From NCBI GenBank assembly GCA_963750495.1, contig CAVVQV010000014.1, forward strand, positions 1 through 64,000: a stretch of DNA of 64,000 nucleotides, given 5' to 3'. Every line of letters starts with the position of its first letter. Position 1 is the first letter of the stretch. A program made the position numbers and the translations under genes. This document shows, piece after piece, positions 48,701 through 56,668 of this stretch. The notes below the pieces were generated by a model. The model had not been told where the DNA came from. It did no database searches and saw only the letters and a program-made list of their open reading frames with translations. This DNA comes from JANLYC01 sp963750495 (lineage in GTDB: Bacteria > Actinomycetota > Actinomycetes > Propionibacteriales > Nocardioidaceae).

Positions 48701-50359
48701 GCCGACGAGGAACACACCGAACAGGCCTCGGTCGGGGATCGTGCCGCCGGACGTGACGGCCAGCCGAAGTGCGCCCGGTCGCCCGACGACCGTGTTGGCC
48801 ACCCGGTCCCATACGAGGCGCGGCCGGAGCTCGGCGAACTCGTCGGACGGGTAGCGGCCGGAGAGCAGGTCGAGCGTGGCGTCGAAGGCGGATCGCGGCA
48901 GCGTGGCGAAGGACGCCGCCCGGCGTACGACGGTGTAGAGATCGTCGGTGTCCCAGGTGTCGACCGCGACGCAGGCGACGATCTGCTGCGCCAGCACGTC
49001 GAGCGGGTTGGCAGGGAGCCGCAGTGCCTCGATCTGGCCGACCCGCATGCGCTCGACCGTCACGGCGGTCTGGACCAGGTCGGCACGGTGCTTGGGAAAC
49101 AGCACGCCACGAGACACCTCGCCCACCTGGTGCCCGGCCCGACCGACGCGCTGCAGCCCGCTGGCAACCGACGGCGGTGACTCGACCTGGACGACGAGGT
49201 CGACCGCGCCCATGTCGATGCCGAGCTCGAGGCTCGAGGTGGCGACGACGCACGACAGTCGGCCGGCCTTGAGGTCTTCCTCGATGAGGGCCCGCTGTTC
49301 CTTGCTCACCGAGCCGTGGTGAGCCCGTGCCAGCACTTCGGGTACGCCGTGTGAGGCTCCGCTCTGGGCCATGATCTGAGCGGGCTGTCCGGCCGCGGGA
49401 ACATCTTCACCCAGGCGCTCGAGGGCGATCTCGTTGAGGCGGGCGGTCAGGCGCTCGGCCAGCCGGCGGGAGTTGGCGAACACGATCGTGGACCGTTGGC
49501 GCTGCACGAGGTCGACGATGCGTTCCTCGACGTGCGGCCAGATCGACGCCCGCGGGGCGCTGCCGGCGGCGGGCCCCTCGAGGTCGTCGGTGAGCTGTCC
49601 GAGCTCGGTCATGTCTTCGACCGGTACGACGACCTCGAGGTCCCACTGCTTCGTCGACGCAGGCGCGACGACCTCGACCGGATGGGCGCCGCCGAGGAAT
49701 CGTGCCACCTCGTCGATCGGCCGCACCGTCGCTGACAGCCCGATGCGCTGTGCCGGTTGGGCGAGCAGCTCATCGAGTCTCTCCAACGACAGAGCGAGGT
49801 GGGCGCCACGCTTGGTGCCGGCCACGGCGTGGACCTCGTCGACGATGACGGTGTCGACGCCGCGCAACGACTCACGAGCCTGCGAGGTGAGCATGAGGAA
49901 CAACGACTCGGGTGTCGTGATCATGACGTCGGGCGGTGCCGTGGCGAGCCGCCGACGGTCGGCCGCGGACGTGTCACCGGATCGGATCCCCACGCGCAGC
50001 TCGGGCAGCTCGGTGCCGAGACGAGCGGCGGTCTGGCGCATCCCCGCGAGCGGTGTGCGCAGGTTGCGCTCGACGTCGACGGCCAGCGCCTTGAGCGGGC
50101 TGACGTAGAGGACGCGGCAGCGGTGCAGCTTGTCGTCCGGTGGCGGAGAGGTGGAGAGACGGTCGAGCGCCCACAGGAAAGCGGCGAGGGTCTTGCCGGA
50201 GCCGGTCGGCGCCACGACCAGCGCGTTGCGACCGGCGGCGATCGCACGCCAGGCGCCGTTCTGGGCAGGCGTCGGTTCGGCGAACGCGTCGGCGAACCAC
50301 GTGCGGGCCACGGCAGAGAACCCGGCCATGCCGTCGCTGCTGTCTCGGGTGGATGCCAC
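45791..50359 (-). CDS. lhr: Large ATP-dependent helicase Lhr
   Basis: This 1522-residue Lhr-type superfamily 2 DNA helicase has RecA1 with Walker A APTGSGKTLAAFLWALDRL (residues ~48-65), the DEVH box VIVDEVHAVAGTKRGAHLALSLERL, motif VI QRVGRAGH, then winged-helix and beta-barrel modules. A long C-terminal Lhr domain includes VSTRxPxP-like regions and ends LRLRA. It unwinds 3'-tailed duplexes in mycobacteria. It sits near nei2, as in mycobacteria, consistent with a role in repair. GTG 50359 is chosen; ATG 50329 is a credible shorter start and the frame is open to 50488. It has a long Arg/Ser/Pro-rich linker near residue 1270. Confidence 0.95.
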   Translation of the reverse strand: MASTRDSSDGMAGFSAVARTWFADAFAEPTPAQNGAWRAIAAGRNALVVAPTGSGKTLAAFLWALDRLSTSPPPDDKLHRCRVLYVSPLKALAVDVERNLRTPLAGMRQTAARLGTELPELRVGIRSGDTSAADRRRLATAPPDVMITTPESLFLMLTSQARESLRGVDTVIVDEVHAVAGTKRGAHLALSLERLDELLAQPAQRIGLSATVRPIDEVARFLGGAHPVEVVAPASTKQWDLEVVVPVEDMTELGQLTDDLEGPAAGSAPRASIWPHVEERIVDLVQRQRSTIVFANSRRLAERLTARLNEIALERLGEDVPAAGQPAQIMAQSGASHGVPEVLARAHHGSVSKEQRALIEEDLKAGRLSCVVATSSLELGIDMGAVDLVVQVESPPSVASGLQRVGRAGHQVGEVSRGVLFPKHRADLVQTAVTVERMRVGQIEALRLPANPLDVLAQQIVACVAVDTWDTDDLYTVVRRAASFATLPRSAFDATLDLLSGRYPSDEFAELRPRLVWDRVANTVVGRPGALRLAVTSGGTIPDRGLFGVFLVGEKSSRVGELDEEMVYESRVGDVFALGASSWRIEDITHDRVLVSPAPGQPGRLPFWKGDSLGRPAELGAAVGAFVREVSALSPDAGVERVTTAGLDAFAAANLVAFLAEQRTDTGYVPHDRQLLVERCRDELGDWRLIIHSPYGAAVHGPWALAIGARLRERFGIDAQAMAGDDGIVIRIPETDAEPPGAALALFEPDEIDDLVTTEVGGSALFASRFRECAARALLLPRRDPGRRSPLWQQRQRSAALLSVASKYGSFPIVLEAVRECLQDVYDVPALVQLMRDIEARRIRVVEVETQTPSAFARSLLFGYVASFVYEGDSPLAERKAAALALDPALLGELLGRTELRDLLDPDVVDEVSREVQWRTDERRIRGLEGVADALRVLGPLTRDELRERSVEPAGVDAWVDELLVARRAVPGRIAGIEMIAAVEDVARLRDALGMSVPPGVPDAFTEPVADPLGDLVARFARTSGPFVTADVATRFGLGQAVAHDALKRLAAAGRVAEGEFRPGGHGSEWCDAEVLRRLRRRSLAAARREVEPVEPAVLGRFLPVWQGVGSRLRGSDGVLAVVEQLAGCAVPASALEPFILGSRLVDYRPAMLDELTSAGEVVWAGAGALPGSDGWISLHLADTAHLTLPDLADVDLTERHHQILEVLSAGGGYFFRQLSDTIGSTDDGALVTALWDLAWAGYLTNDTIAPLRALSSGRGAHRPRRSTPRGRIGGRSGISRAALGRPAMPTRSGPPTVAGRWSSTPDRETDLTRRAHAAAEALLERHGVVTRGAVVSERTPGGFAAVYKVLAAFEESGRCRRGYFVAGLGAAQFGITGAVDRLRAMTTDGAEGDVPATSALVLAATDPANPFGAALPWPERADDTATTGHRPGRKAGAIVVLLDGSLALYVERGGRTLLTFTTDPLRIQPAVDALALAVRDGALGKLTVERADGEHILGSPLSAALEAAGFHATPRGLRLRA

Positions 50360-50453
50360 CTCCCCATCCTGCCCGAGTGCGCCGACAAGTCGTGCGGACG
50401 CCTGAGTCGGGCGTGAGATTGCGGCGCCACGGTTGCCCTGCCAACATCGGCGC

Positions 50454-51065
50454 ATGGACGAGCCCTGGACTCTGGACGACGCGCTCACCTATGGCGGCAA
50501 GCTGCTGCGTGGACCGCAGGTGAGCCTGCGCGAGTCCCGGGAAGAGGACTTCGCCGACCTGGTGCGCTGGTGGGCCGATCCGGCCGTCGCGATCTTCCAG
50601 TCGAACTTCGTGCGCCCGACCCCTGCGGCCACCGTGTCCGACCTGATGCGCTCGTGGGGCTCGAACATCGGTGCCGACGCCGGCTTCACGATCGTCGAGA
50701 CCGTCAGCGACGGCGATGGCTCCACCGATGCCGAGCCCGGCCGGGTGCTGGGACAGCTCAGCCTGTTCGGCGTCACCAAGAACCGCTGCGCCACGCTGGG
50801 GATCGTGCTGGGCCGGGAGTTCTGGGGCCAGGGGTTCGGAACCGAGGCCGTTCGCCTGATCGTCGGGTACGGGTTCGCCGAGATGGGCCTGCATCGCATC
50901 CAGCTCGGGGTCTACGCGTACAACCACCGGGCGATCCGGTCCTACCGCGCCGCCGGTTTCAGCGAGGAGGGCCGGCGTCGGGAAGTGGCCTTCCACGGCG
51001 ACCGCTGGCACGACGAGGTCTTGATGGCCATACTGGCCGACGACTGGAGAGGTGCAGCCGGCTGA
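50454..51065 (+). CDS. GNAT-family N-acetyltransferase
   Basis: This 203-residue GNAT protein of the RimJ/RimL-like branch has the acetyl-CoA loop GIVLGREFWGQGFGTEAVRLIVGYGF (residues ~120-145), followed by LHRIQLGVYAYNHRAIRSYRAAGF (motif B) and VLMAILADDW. It acts in the cytoplasm on unknown amines; the branch includes ribosomal-protein and small-molecule acetylases. ATG 50454 has CAACAT 6 nt upstream, another leaderless-type start. It is divergent from lhr and ends 139 bp before fhs. Confidence 0.9.
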   Translation: MDEPWTLDDALTYGGKLLRGPQVSLRESREEDFADLVRWWADPAVAIFQSNFVRPTPAATVSDLMRSWGSNIGADAGFTIVETVSDGDGSTDAEPGRVLGQLSLFGVTKNRCATLGIVLGREFWGQGFGTEAVRLIVGYGFAEMGLHRIQLGVYAYNHRAIRSYRAAGFSEEGRRREVAFHGDRWHDEVLMAILADDWRGAAG

Positions 51066-51173
51066 GTCCGACATCGCCCCATCCAGGGACAGACAGGACG
51101 TTCGCCCCTGCACGCTGGGTCACCAGCCGTGCTCGTATCAGTGAAGTCAGCCGCGCGACTGCACCGGTCGTGC

Positions 51174-51190
51174 AAGTCTCCGTGAGACTT
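51174..51190 (+). promoter_or_regulatory. Dyad in the 5' leader of fhs
   Basis: AAGTCTC (51174-51180), CGT, GAGACTT (51184-51190) forms a perfect 7-bp hairpin or operator immediately before the strong AAGGAGG of fhs. It may hide or expose the ribosome binding site or bind a regulator. Confidence 0.45.
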
Positions 51191-51204
51191 ACAAGGAGGA
51201 ACCG

Positions 51205-52899
51205 GTGACCGAAGGAAACCTCGAGATCGCGCGCGCCGCGGCGCTCAAGCCGATCGAGGACATCGCCAACGAGATGGGACTCGGCAGTCACCTGCTCGAG
51301 CCCTACGGCCGCGACGTGATGAAGGTGAGCACCGACGCGATCGCTGAGCTGGCCGACCAGCCCCGCGGCAAGTACGTCGTCGTCACGGCCATCACGCCGA
51401 CTCCGCTCGGCGAGGGCAAGACCACCACCACGGTCGGTCTCGCCCAGGGGATGCGCCACATCGGCACGAATGCGGTGGTGGCGATCCGGCAGGCCTCGAT
51501 GGGTCCCGCGCTGGGCATCAAAGGTGGCGCCGCCGGAGGTGGTTACAGCCAGGTGGTGCCGATGGAGAAGCTCAACCTGCACCTCACCGGCGACATGCAC
51601 GCCGTCACAGCCGCGCACAACCTGCTCAGCGCCATGCTCGACGACCATCTCTTCCGCGGCAACGCCCTCGGGATCGACGTTCCGAGCATCACCTGGCGAC
51701 GGGTGCTCGACGTCAATGACCGCGCCCTGCGCAACGTGATCGTCGGCCTCGGCGCACGCGGGGACGGCGTACCTCGGCAGACGGGCTTCGATATCACCGC
51801 AGCCTCGGAGGTGATGGCAGCGCTGGCCCTGACGACCTCGTTGCGCGACCTGCGGGAGCGGCTCGGGAGGATCGTCGTCGGTTACACGCGCGAGGGTGAG
51901 CCCGTGACGGCCGAGCAGCTCAAGGCCGCCGGTGCGATGACCGTCGTGCTGCGTGAGGCCGTCAAACCCAACCTCGTCCAGACGATCGAGAACACGCCGG
52001 CGTTCGTGCACTGCGGCCCGTTCGGCAACATCGCCACCGGCAACTCGTCGGTGATCGCGGACCTGATCGCCCTGCGCTCCGGCGACATGGTCATCACCGA
52101 AGCGGGATTCGGCGCCGACATGGGCGCAGAGCGCTTCTTCAACATCAAGTGCCGGGTCTCGGGCGAAGCTCCCGATGCGGCGGTGGTGGTCGCCACCGTT
52201 CGGGCCCTCAAGGCCCACTCGGGTCGCTACCGGATCGTGGCGGGCAAGCCGTTGCCCGCCGACCTGCTGGCCGAGAACCCCGAGGACGTGCGGACCGGCT
52301 GCGCCAACCTGGCCAAGCAGATCGAGAACGTCCGGCTGCACGGCGTCACTCCCGTCATCGCGATCAACGCGTTCCCGACCGACCACGAGAGCGAGTACGC
52401 GGTGATCCGTGAGCTGGCTGCCGAGCTCGGTGTCCGGTGCGCGGTCTCGACGCACTTCGCCGACGGTGGCCAGGGAGCGATCGAGCTCGCAGAGGCCGTC
52501 CGGGCGGCCGCAGACGAGCCGAGCGAGTTCCGCCTTTTGTACCCGGACGACGCAAGCCTTCGCGACAAGATCACCACGATCGCGACCCAGGTGTACGGGG
52601 CTGACGGCGTCGACTTCTCGACCGTCGCATCCCGCCAGCTCGACACGTATGAGGCTGCGGGGTTCGGGCGGCTGCCCATCTGTCTGGCCAAGACCCACCT
52701 GTCGCTGTCGGCGGACCCCAAGCTCAAGGGTGCCCCCACGGGGTGGCGGCTACCCGTCCGCGAGGTACGTGCCTCGGTGGGAGCCGGCTTCATCTATCCG
52801 ATCTGTGGCGACATGCGGACGATGCCCGGCCTCGGGTCCGACCCGGCTGCCGCCCGGATCGACCTCGACGCCGACGAGCAGACGGTGGGTCTGTTCTGA
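51205..52899 (+). CDS. fhs: Formate--tetrahydrofolate ligase
   Basis: This 564-residue ligase makes 10-formyl-THF from formate, THF and ATP, feeding purine and C1 metabolism. The ATP-binding loop TPLGEGKTTTTVGLAQGM is at residues ~65-82. Fhs-type blocks are RQASMGPALGIKGGAAGGGYSQVVPME, NLHLTGDMHAVTAAHNLLSAMLD, and the C-terminal LPICLAKTHLSLSADP and GAGFIYPICGDMRTMPGLG. GTG 51205 follows AAGGAGG at 6 nt. A short inverted repeat lies just upstream of the ribosome binding site. It is coupled to the next gene, a cyclodeaminase-family protein, which fits formyl/methenyl-THF chemistry. Confidence 0.97.
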   Translation: MTEGNLEIARAAALKPIEDIANEMGLGSHLLEPYGRDVMKVSTDAIAELADQPRGKYVVVTAITPTPLGEGKTTTTVGLAQGMRHIGTNAVVAIRQASMGPALGIKGGAAGGGYSQVVPMEKLNLHLTGDMHAVTAAHNLLSAMLDDHLFRGNALGIDVPSITWRRVLDVNDRALRNVIVGLGARGDGVPRQTGFDITAASEVMAALALTTSLRDLRERLGRIVVGYTREGEPVTAEQLKAAGAMTVVLREAVKPNLVQTIENTPAFVHCGPFGNIATGNSSVIADLIALRSGDMVITEAGFGADMGAERFFNIKCRVSGEAPDAAVVVATVRALKAHSGRYRIVAGKPLPADLLAENPEDVRTGCANLAKQIENVRLHGVTPVIAINAFPTDHESEYAVIRELAAELGVRCAVSTHFADGGQGAIELAEAVRAAADEPSEFRLLYPDDASLRDKITTIATQVYGADGVDFSTVASRQLDTYEAAGFGRLPICLAKTHLSLSADPKLKGAPTGWRLPVREVRASVGAGFIYPICGDMRTMPGLGSDPAAARIDLDADEQTVGLF

Positions 52900-53474
52900 C
52901 CGGGCTCGACGACAACTCCGGCGCTGCTGAGCGGTCCTATGGCAGCCAGTCCGTCGACGGCCTGCTGCAGGCCTTCTCTCAGCGCACCCCTGCACCGGGA
53001 GGCGGTGCGGCGGCCGCACTGACAGTGGCCGTCTCTGCGGGACTCGCCGGGATGGCGGCGCGGTACTCCGTCGGCATTCTCGACGATGCCCAGCAGCTGG
53101 CCGACCATGCCGACGACTGCCGCACGACAGCCGCCCAGCTCGCGGACGACGACGGGCTCGCCTACGCCCAGGTGCTCGCCGCGCGCGACGAGACCGACCG
53201 GTCGACCGCGTTGCGTGCGGCTGCCGAGGTCGTGTTGGCGATCGCGGAGATGGGCGCCGAGACCGCGCGACTGGCAGCTCGGCTGGCCGAGACCGGGAAG
53301 ACGTCCGTTCGCGGTGATGCCCGCACGGGCGCCGTGCTGGCCGCGGCCGCGACCCGGGCGGCTGTCGACCTGGTCCAGATCGACGTGTCGGCGGCTGGGA
53401 ACGATGCGGTTCTCCTCGAGCGCGCCCAGCGTGCCCTCGAGTGGGCCGGCGCCGCCGGTCAGGGCAACGGGTAG
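52896..53474 (+). CDS. fchA: Cyclodeaminase/cyclohydrolase (FchA) family protein, apparent CTG start
   Basis: This ~192-residue protein of the formiminotransferase-cyclodeaminase/FchA family is predicted to convert methenyl-THF species next to Fhs. Diagnostic blocks are RTPAPGGGAAAALTVAVSAGLAGMAARYS and GDARTGAVLAAAATRAAVDLVQIDVS. No ATG, GTG or TTG exists in this frame between the fhs region and the conserved PAPGGG. The best start is CTG 52896, which overlaps the fhs TGA (CTGA), with GGTGGG six bases upstream. The alternative is that it is read from within the fhs region. It converges by 16 nt with the beta-propeller gene. Confidence 0.85.
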   Translation: MTGLDDNSGAAERSYGSQSVDGLLQAFSQRTPAPGGGAAAALTVAVSAGLAGMAARYSVGILDDAQQLADHADDCRTTAAQLADDDGLAYAQVLAARDETDRSTALRAAAEVVLAIAEMGAETARLAARLAETGKTSVRGDARTGAVLAAAATRAAVDLVQIDVSAAGNDAVLLERAQRALEWAGAAGQGNG

Positions 53475-54724
53475 GTCTGCCAGGTCGCACCGCTGTCGGT
53501 GGTGCGCAAGATGCCGCCGTCGAAGTCCCGAAGGTAGCCCGTGGCCGCGTTGGTGAAGCCGATCGGGAGGAAGTCGCCACGGTCGGTCAAAGCGCGCTCG
53601 GGAGGGTTGCCGACGGTGACGAGACTGATGCCGGGAGAGCCGCTGTCGATGACCACGGCCGTGGAGTCGTCGCGACCCATCACCTGCCCGCCGGGGGAGA
53701 AGCTGCCGGGTACGTCGATCCAGGTGTCGCCGGCGTTCGTCGTCACCCAGGCGGCGCTGGACTTGCCCGAGCACAACGTCCAGACGGCACCGGCGCTGGT
53801 GGAGACGCTCGCCGGCCAGTCGCCCAGCTTGCAGGGCGAGATCTGGTTCCAGTTCGCGCCGTCGTCGGTGCTCGCGCTGATCTGGTTGTCGGCGCTGAGG
53901 TACGTCGGGCTGGCCAGCACCGTGACGATGTCCGACGATACGGCGATGGCGGTGACGTACCGCAGCCGCCAATCCAGATGGACCTTCTCCCACGAGTCGT
54001 GGTCGACGGGGGAGCGCACGAGCGTGGCGGTGCCGGAGGCGTCGTCGTACACGCTGGCATAGACGAAACGGGATGACGGCTCGAGCGCCGTCACGATGCC
54101 GCTGGCGGGGAGGCTCGGCTGGTTCCACGTCGCCCCACCGTCGTGCGTCGACCGGAGCGCACCACCGAAGACCCAGCCGTTGCCCGGGTCGGCGAAGCGC
54201 ACGTCGTAGACGGTGCTGGCGGTCGGGTCGGGGAACGACGGGTCGACGTCGAGTGGCGCGGTGCGGTGCCAGGTCCGGCCGCCGTCGGCGGTCGTGTCGA
54301 CCTCGGCGCAGGGCGCCTGGCAGCCGTCGCGTCCGGTCGTGAGCAGGACGTACTGGTGCTCGTTGTCCGTCGCCGACAGCGACAGGGCCCTTCCGCGCGT
54401 GCCGGTCGACGGTTGCTCGGTCGACGCGGTGGTGGGGCCGGTCGACGGCGGCGCCGATGTCACAGCGGGCGTGCCCTGGTCAGCGACCTGCGTCGACGAG
54501 TCGTCGAAGAGTCCGGTCGAGGCCACGGCATACCCGCCGCCGGCGACGATGGCGAGGGTGGCCAGCACGCCGCCTGCGACCTGTCGGCGACGGCGTCCGC
54601 GGGCGCCGCGGCGCACGTCGGCGATGAAGGTCTCGACGTCGAGGTCGGGTCGGCCGCCCTGCAGGGTACGACGGAGTCGTGCCTCGAGGTGGTCGGGCCG
54701 GTGCGGGTCGTTCGGTGTGGTCAT
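53459..54724 (-). CDS. Membrane-anchored beta-propeller protein, putative anti-sigma partner
   Basis: This 421-residue protein has a cytoplasmic N-terminal ~55 residues (HLEARLRRTLQGGRPDLDVETFIADVRRG), a basic stretch, a single membrane helix (~60-80, GGVLATLAIVAGGGYAVAS) and an external Thr/Ser/Pro-rich stalk. A large beta-propeller domain has repeated Asp-box units (TADGGRTWH, THDGGATWN, STDDGANWN, TTNAGDTWI, TTDSGATWQ). The ATG overlaps the SigE-type sigma stop (ATGA), so it is cotranslated. Topology and pairing match an extracytoplasmic-sensing anti-sigma factor, though the N-terminal ZAS zinc motif is absent. What the propeller senses is unknown. Confidence 0.83.
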   Translation of the reverse strand: MTTPNDPHRPDHLEARLRRTLQGGRPDLDVETFIADVRRGARGRRRRQVAGGVLATLAIVAGGGYAVASTGLFDDSSTQVADQGTPAVTSAPPSTGPTTASTEQPSTGTRGRALSLSATDNEHQYVLLTTGRDGCQAPCAEVDTTADGGRTWHRTAPLDVDPSFPDPTASTVYDVRFADPGNGWVFGGALRSTHDGGATWNQPSLPASGIVTALEPSSRFVYASVYDDASGTATLVRSPVDHDSWEKVHLDWRLRYVTAIAVSSDIVTVLASPTYLSADNQISASTDDGANWNQISPCKLGDWPASVSTSAGAVWTLCSGKSSAAWVTTNAGDTWIDVPGSFSPGGQVMGRDDSTAVVIDSGSPGISLVTVGNPPERALTDRGDFLPIGFTNAATGYLRDFDGGILRTTDSGATWQTYPLP

Positions 54725-55332
54725 CGTCCCTCCTCCCGGTGTAGGTCGCTGTCCTGCGGCACGAGGAGCCGGAGCTTGGCGAGGGCCTTGGAGGCCTGGC
54801 TCTTGACGGTGCCGACCGAGCAGCCCAGCGTGCGGGCGATCTGGGCCTCGGACATGTCGTCGTAGTAGCGCAGTGCGATCACCGCGCGCTGCTTGGTGGG
54901 AAGCTGTTGGATGGCCTGCCACAGGTCGGTGTCGAAGTGCTGGTCCTCGGTGCCACGCTCGTCGATCACGTCGGTAGGACGTTCGCGGCCGAACTTGCGC
55001 CAGATGCTGATGTTGCGGTTGACCATGATGCGGCGGACGTAGCCTTCCGGCTCGTGCCTGGACTCCAGCCGTCCCCAGGCCAGCAAGGTGCGCTCGAGCG
55101 CATCCTGCACCAGGTCGGCAGCTGCCTCGTGCGATCCGGTCAGAGCGCGGCCGAAGCGCAGCAGCTCCGGCAGCCGAGCGCGCACGAACGCGTCGAATGC
55201 CGCGCTCTCGTCGTCTCGCACCTGCCCTGCCCCCGTCCGCTGCCCGTCGTGCGGCACCGCGGGTGCAGACCAGCTCTCGCCCAGCGGGATCGTGGCCGCC
55301 GGGCCGAGGGTGCAGGTCGTGATCGTGGTCAT
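54721..55332 (-). CDS. SigE-family ECF RNA polymerase sigma factor
   Basis: This 203-residue ECF sigma factor of the actinobacterial SigE family has region 2 at SAAFDAFVRARLPELLRFGRALTGSHEAAADLVQDALERTLLAWGRLE and region 4 at WQAIQQLPTKQRAVIALRYYDDMSEAQIARTLGCSVGTVKSQASKALAKL. ATG 55332 is supported by a sequence 11 nt upstream that resembles an ECF promoter (GCAACC-16 bp-CGTC on the minus strand), suggesting autoregulation. The shorter start VRDDESAAF (GTG ~55221) would be more typical in length. Its gene is cotranslated with the membrane beta-propeller protein, a typical sigma/anti-sigma pair. Confidence 0.9.
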   Translation of the reverse strand: MTTITTCTLGPAATIPLGESWSAPAVPHDGQRTGAGQVRDDESAAFDAFVRARLPELLRFGRALTGSHEAAADLVQDALERTLLAWGRLESRHEPEGYVRRIMVNRNISIWRKFGRERPTDVIDERGTEDQHFDTDLWQAIQQLPTKQRAVIALRYYDDMSEAQIARTLGCSVGTVKSQASKALAKLRLLVPQDSDLHREEGR

Positions 55333-55343
55333 CGTGACCCGAG

Positions 55344-55369
55344 GACGCCTCGCGGTGCTTCGTGGTTGC
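55344..55369 (-). promoter_or_regulatory. ECF-type promoter upstream of the SigE-family gene
   Basis: On the minus strand, GCAACC (-35; 55364-55369) and CGTC (-10; 55344-55347) are separated by 16 bp and lie 11 nt before ATG 55332. This matches the known ECF consensus shape (GCAAC-N16-CGTC), so the sigma factor may transcribe its own gene. Confidence 0.5.
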
Positions 55370-55625
55370 CCCGGTCGCGAACTTTTCGGCGTACGACGTC
55401 CGGTTTCGTGATCCGCACGGACGACCACGACCGGAATGTCCGGAGCGGCGCGACAGTCATCCTCCCATCCCGGGGTTCGATGGCCTGGGACCCCGCGCCC
55501 TGCGCTCCGGCCCCGCGGCGAGCCGGCGTTCACAGGGGCGGGCGGCCCCGAGCCGAAAGCCGCCAAGGCACCGGAACGGTGCGAACCGTGTCGAAGAGGT
55601 GTTGGGAAGCGTCGGTGGTCGGGCC

Positions 55626-55631
55626 TAGGCT
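55626..55631 (+). promoter_or_regulatory. -10 box for the ABC exporter genes
   Basis: TAGGCT ends 8 nt before GTG 55640; short leader without Shine-Dalgarno. Confidence 0.4.
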
Positions 55632-55639
55632 CTGGCCTC

Positions 55640-56620
55640 GTGACCACCGACACGCCTGACCTCCCGGCCGCCGCCGAGCCGACGCATCCGCCGGCTGTCC
55701 GATCGATGATCGTGGCGCGAGGTCTGCGCAAGTCCTACGGCTCGTTCGAGGCGGTCAAAGGCATCGACGTCGAGGTGCGCCAGGGTGAGGCGTTCGGCTT
55801 TCTCGGCCCCAACGGTGCAGGCAAGTCCTCGACGATGCGGATGATCGGGGCCGTCTCGCCGGTGTCCGGCGGGTCGCTCGAGATCCTCGGCATGGACCCC
55901 GCGGTCGACGGGTCGGAGATCCGGGCCCGGCTGGGGGTCTGCCCGCAGGAGAACACGCTCGACAACGAGCTCACCGTGTTCGACAACCTCGTCGTGTACG
56001 GCCGCTACTTCGGACTCAGCCGCGCAGAGGCGTCCCGGCGTACCGACGAGCTGCTCGACTTCGTCCAGCTCACCGACAAGGGCAAAGCGAAGGTCGACGA
56101 CCTGTCCGGTGGCATGAAGCGGCGGCTGACGATCGCCCGGTCGCTGGTCAACAAGCCCGATCTGCTGCTGCTCGACGAACCGACCACCGGGCTTGACCCG
56201 CAGGCGCGGCACCAGCTGTGGGACCGCTTGTTCCGGCTCAAGCAGCAGGGTGTCACCCTCGTGCTGACCACCCACTACATGGATGAGGCCGAACAGCTCT
56301 GCGACCGGCTGGTCGTGATGGACAAGGGCGTCATCGTCGCCGAGGGGTCGCCGCTCCAGCTCATTCGTGAGCACTCCACGCGGGAGGTGCTCGAGCTGCG
56401 CTTCGGGGTCGGTGACAACGAGTCGATGGCGGCCAAGGTCACCGATCTCGCCGAGCGGGTCGAGGTACTCCCCGACCGGCTGCTCCTGTACACCGACGAC
56501 GGCGAGGCCGGCGCCACTGCGGTCCACGACCGAGGGCTTCGCCCGCTGTCCTCGCTCGTGCGCCGGGCGACGCTGGAGGACGTGTTCCTCCGGCTCACCG
56601 GGCGCACCCTGGTCGACTGA
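55640..56620 (+). CDS. ABC transporter ATP-binding protein (DrrA/NodI-type)
   Basis: This 326-residue ATPase of a drug/polysaccharide-type ABC-2 exporter has Walker A GPNGAGKSS (G56-S64), signature DDLSGGMKRRLTIARS, Walker B LLLLDEPTTGLDP and the H-loop LTTHYMDEAEQL. The C-terminal ~80 residues resemble the DrrA/NodI extension. GTG 55640 gives the conserved N-terminus; the longer frame is through an intergenic region. A TAGGCT box lies 8 nt before it. The two permease genes follow within 50 bp, so it is an operon. Substrate unknown; NodIJ and daunorubicin exporters share this layout. Confidence 0.95.
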   Translation: MTTDTPDLPAAAEPTHPPAVRSMIVARGLRKSYGSFEAVKGIDVEVRQGEAFGFLGPNGAGKSSTMRMIGAVSPVSGGSLEILGMDPAVDGSEIRARLGVCPQENTLDNELTVFDNLVVYGRYFGLSRAEASRRTDELLDFVQLTDKGKAKVDDLSGGMKRRLTIARSLVNKPDLLLLDEPTTGLDPQARHQLWDRLFRLKQQGVTLVLTTHYMDEAEQLCDRLVVMDKGVIVAEGSPLQLIREHSTREVLELRFGVGDNESMAAKVTDLAERVEVLPDRLLLYTDDGEAGATAVHDRGLRPLSSLVRRATLEDVFLRLTGRTLVD

Positions 56621-56668
56621 GGTGGACGTAATGCGATCCGATGCGCCGAGCGCGACGCAGGTGACCCC

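Larger units (their letters stand above)
55333..55639. other. Divergent intergenic region (sigma factor / ABC exporter)
   Basis: About 307 bases without a gene. On the minus strand it contains the ECF-type promoter for the sigma gene. On the plus strand TAGGCT (55626-55631) lies 8 nt before the ABC GTG. Nothing else was recognised. Confidence 0.45.
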
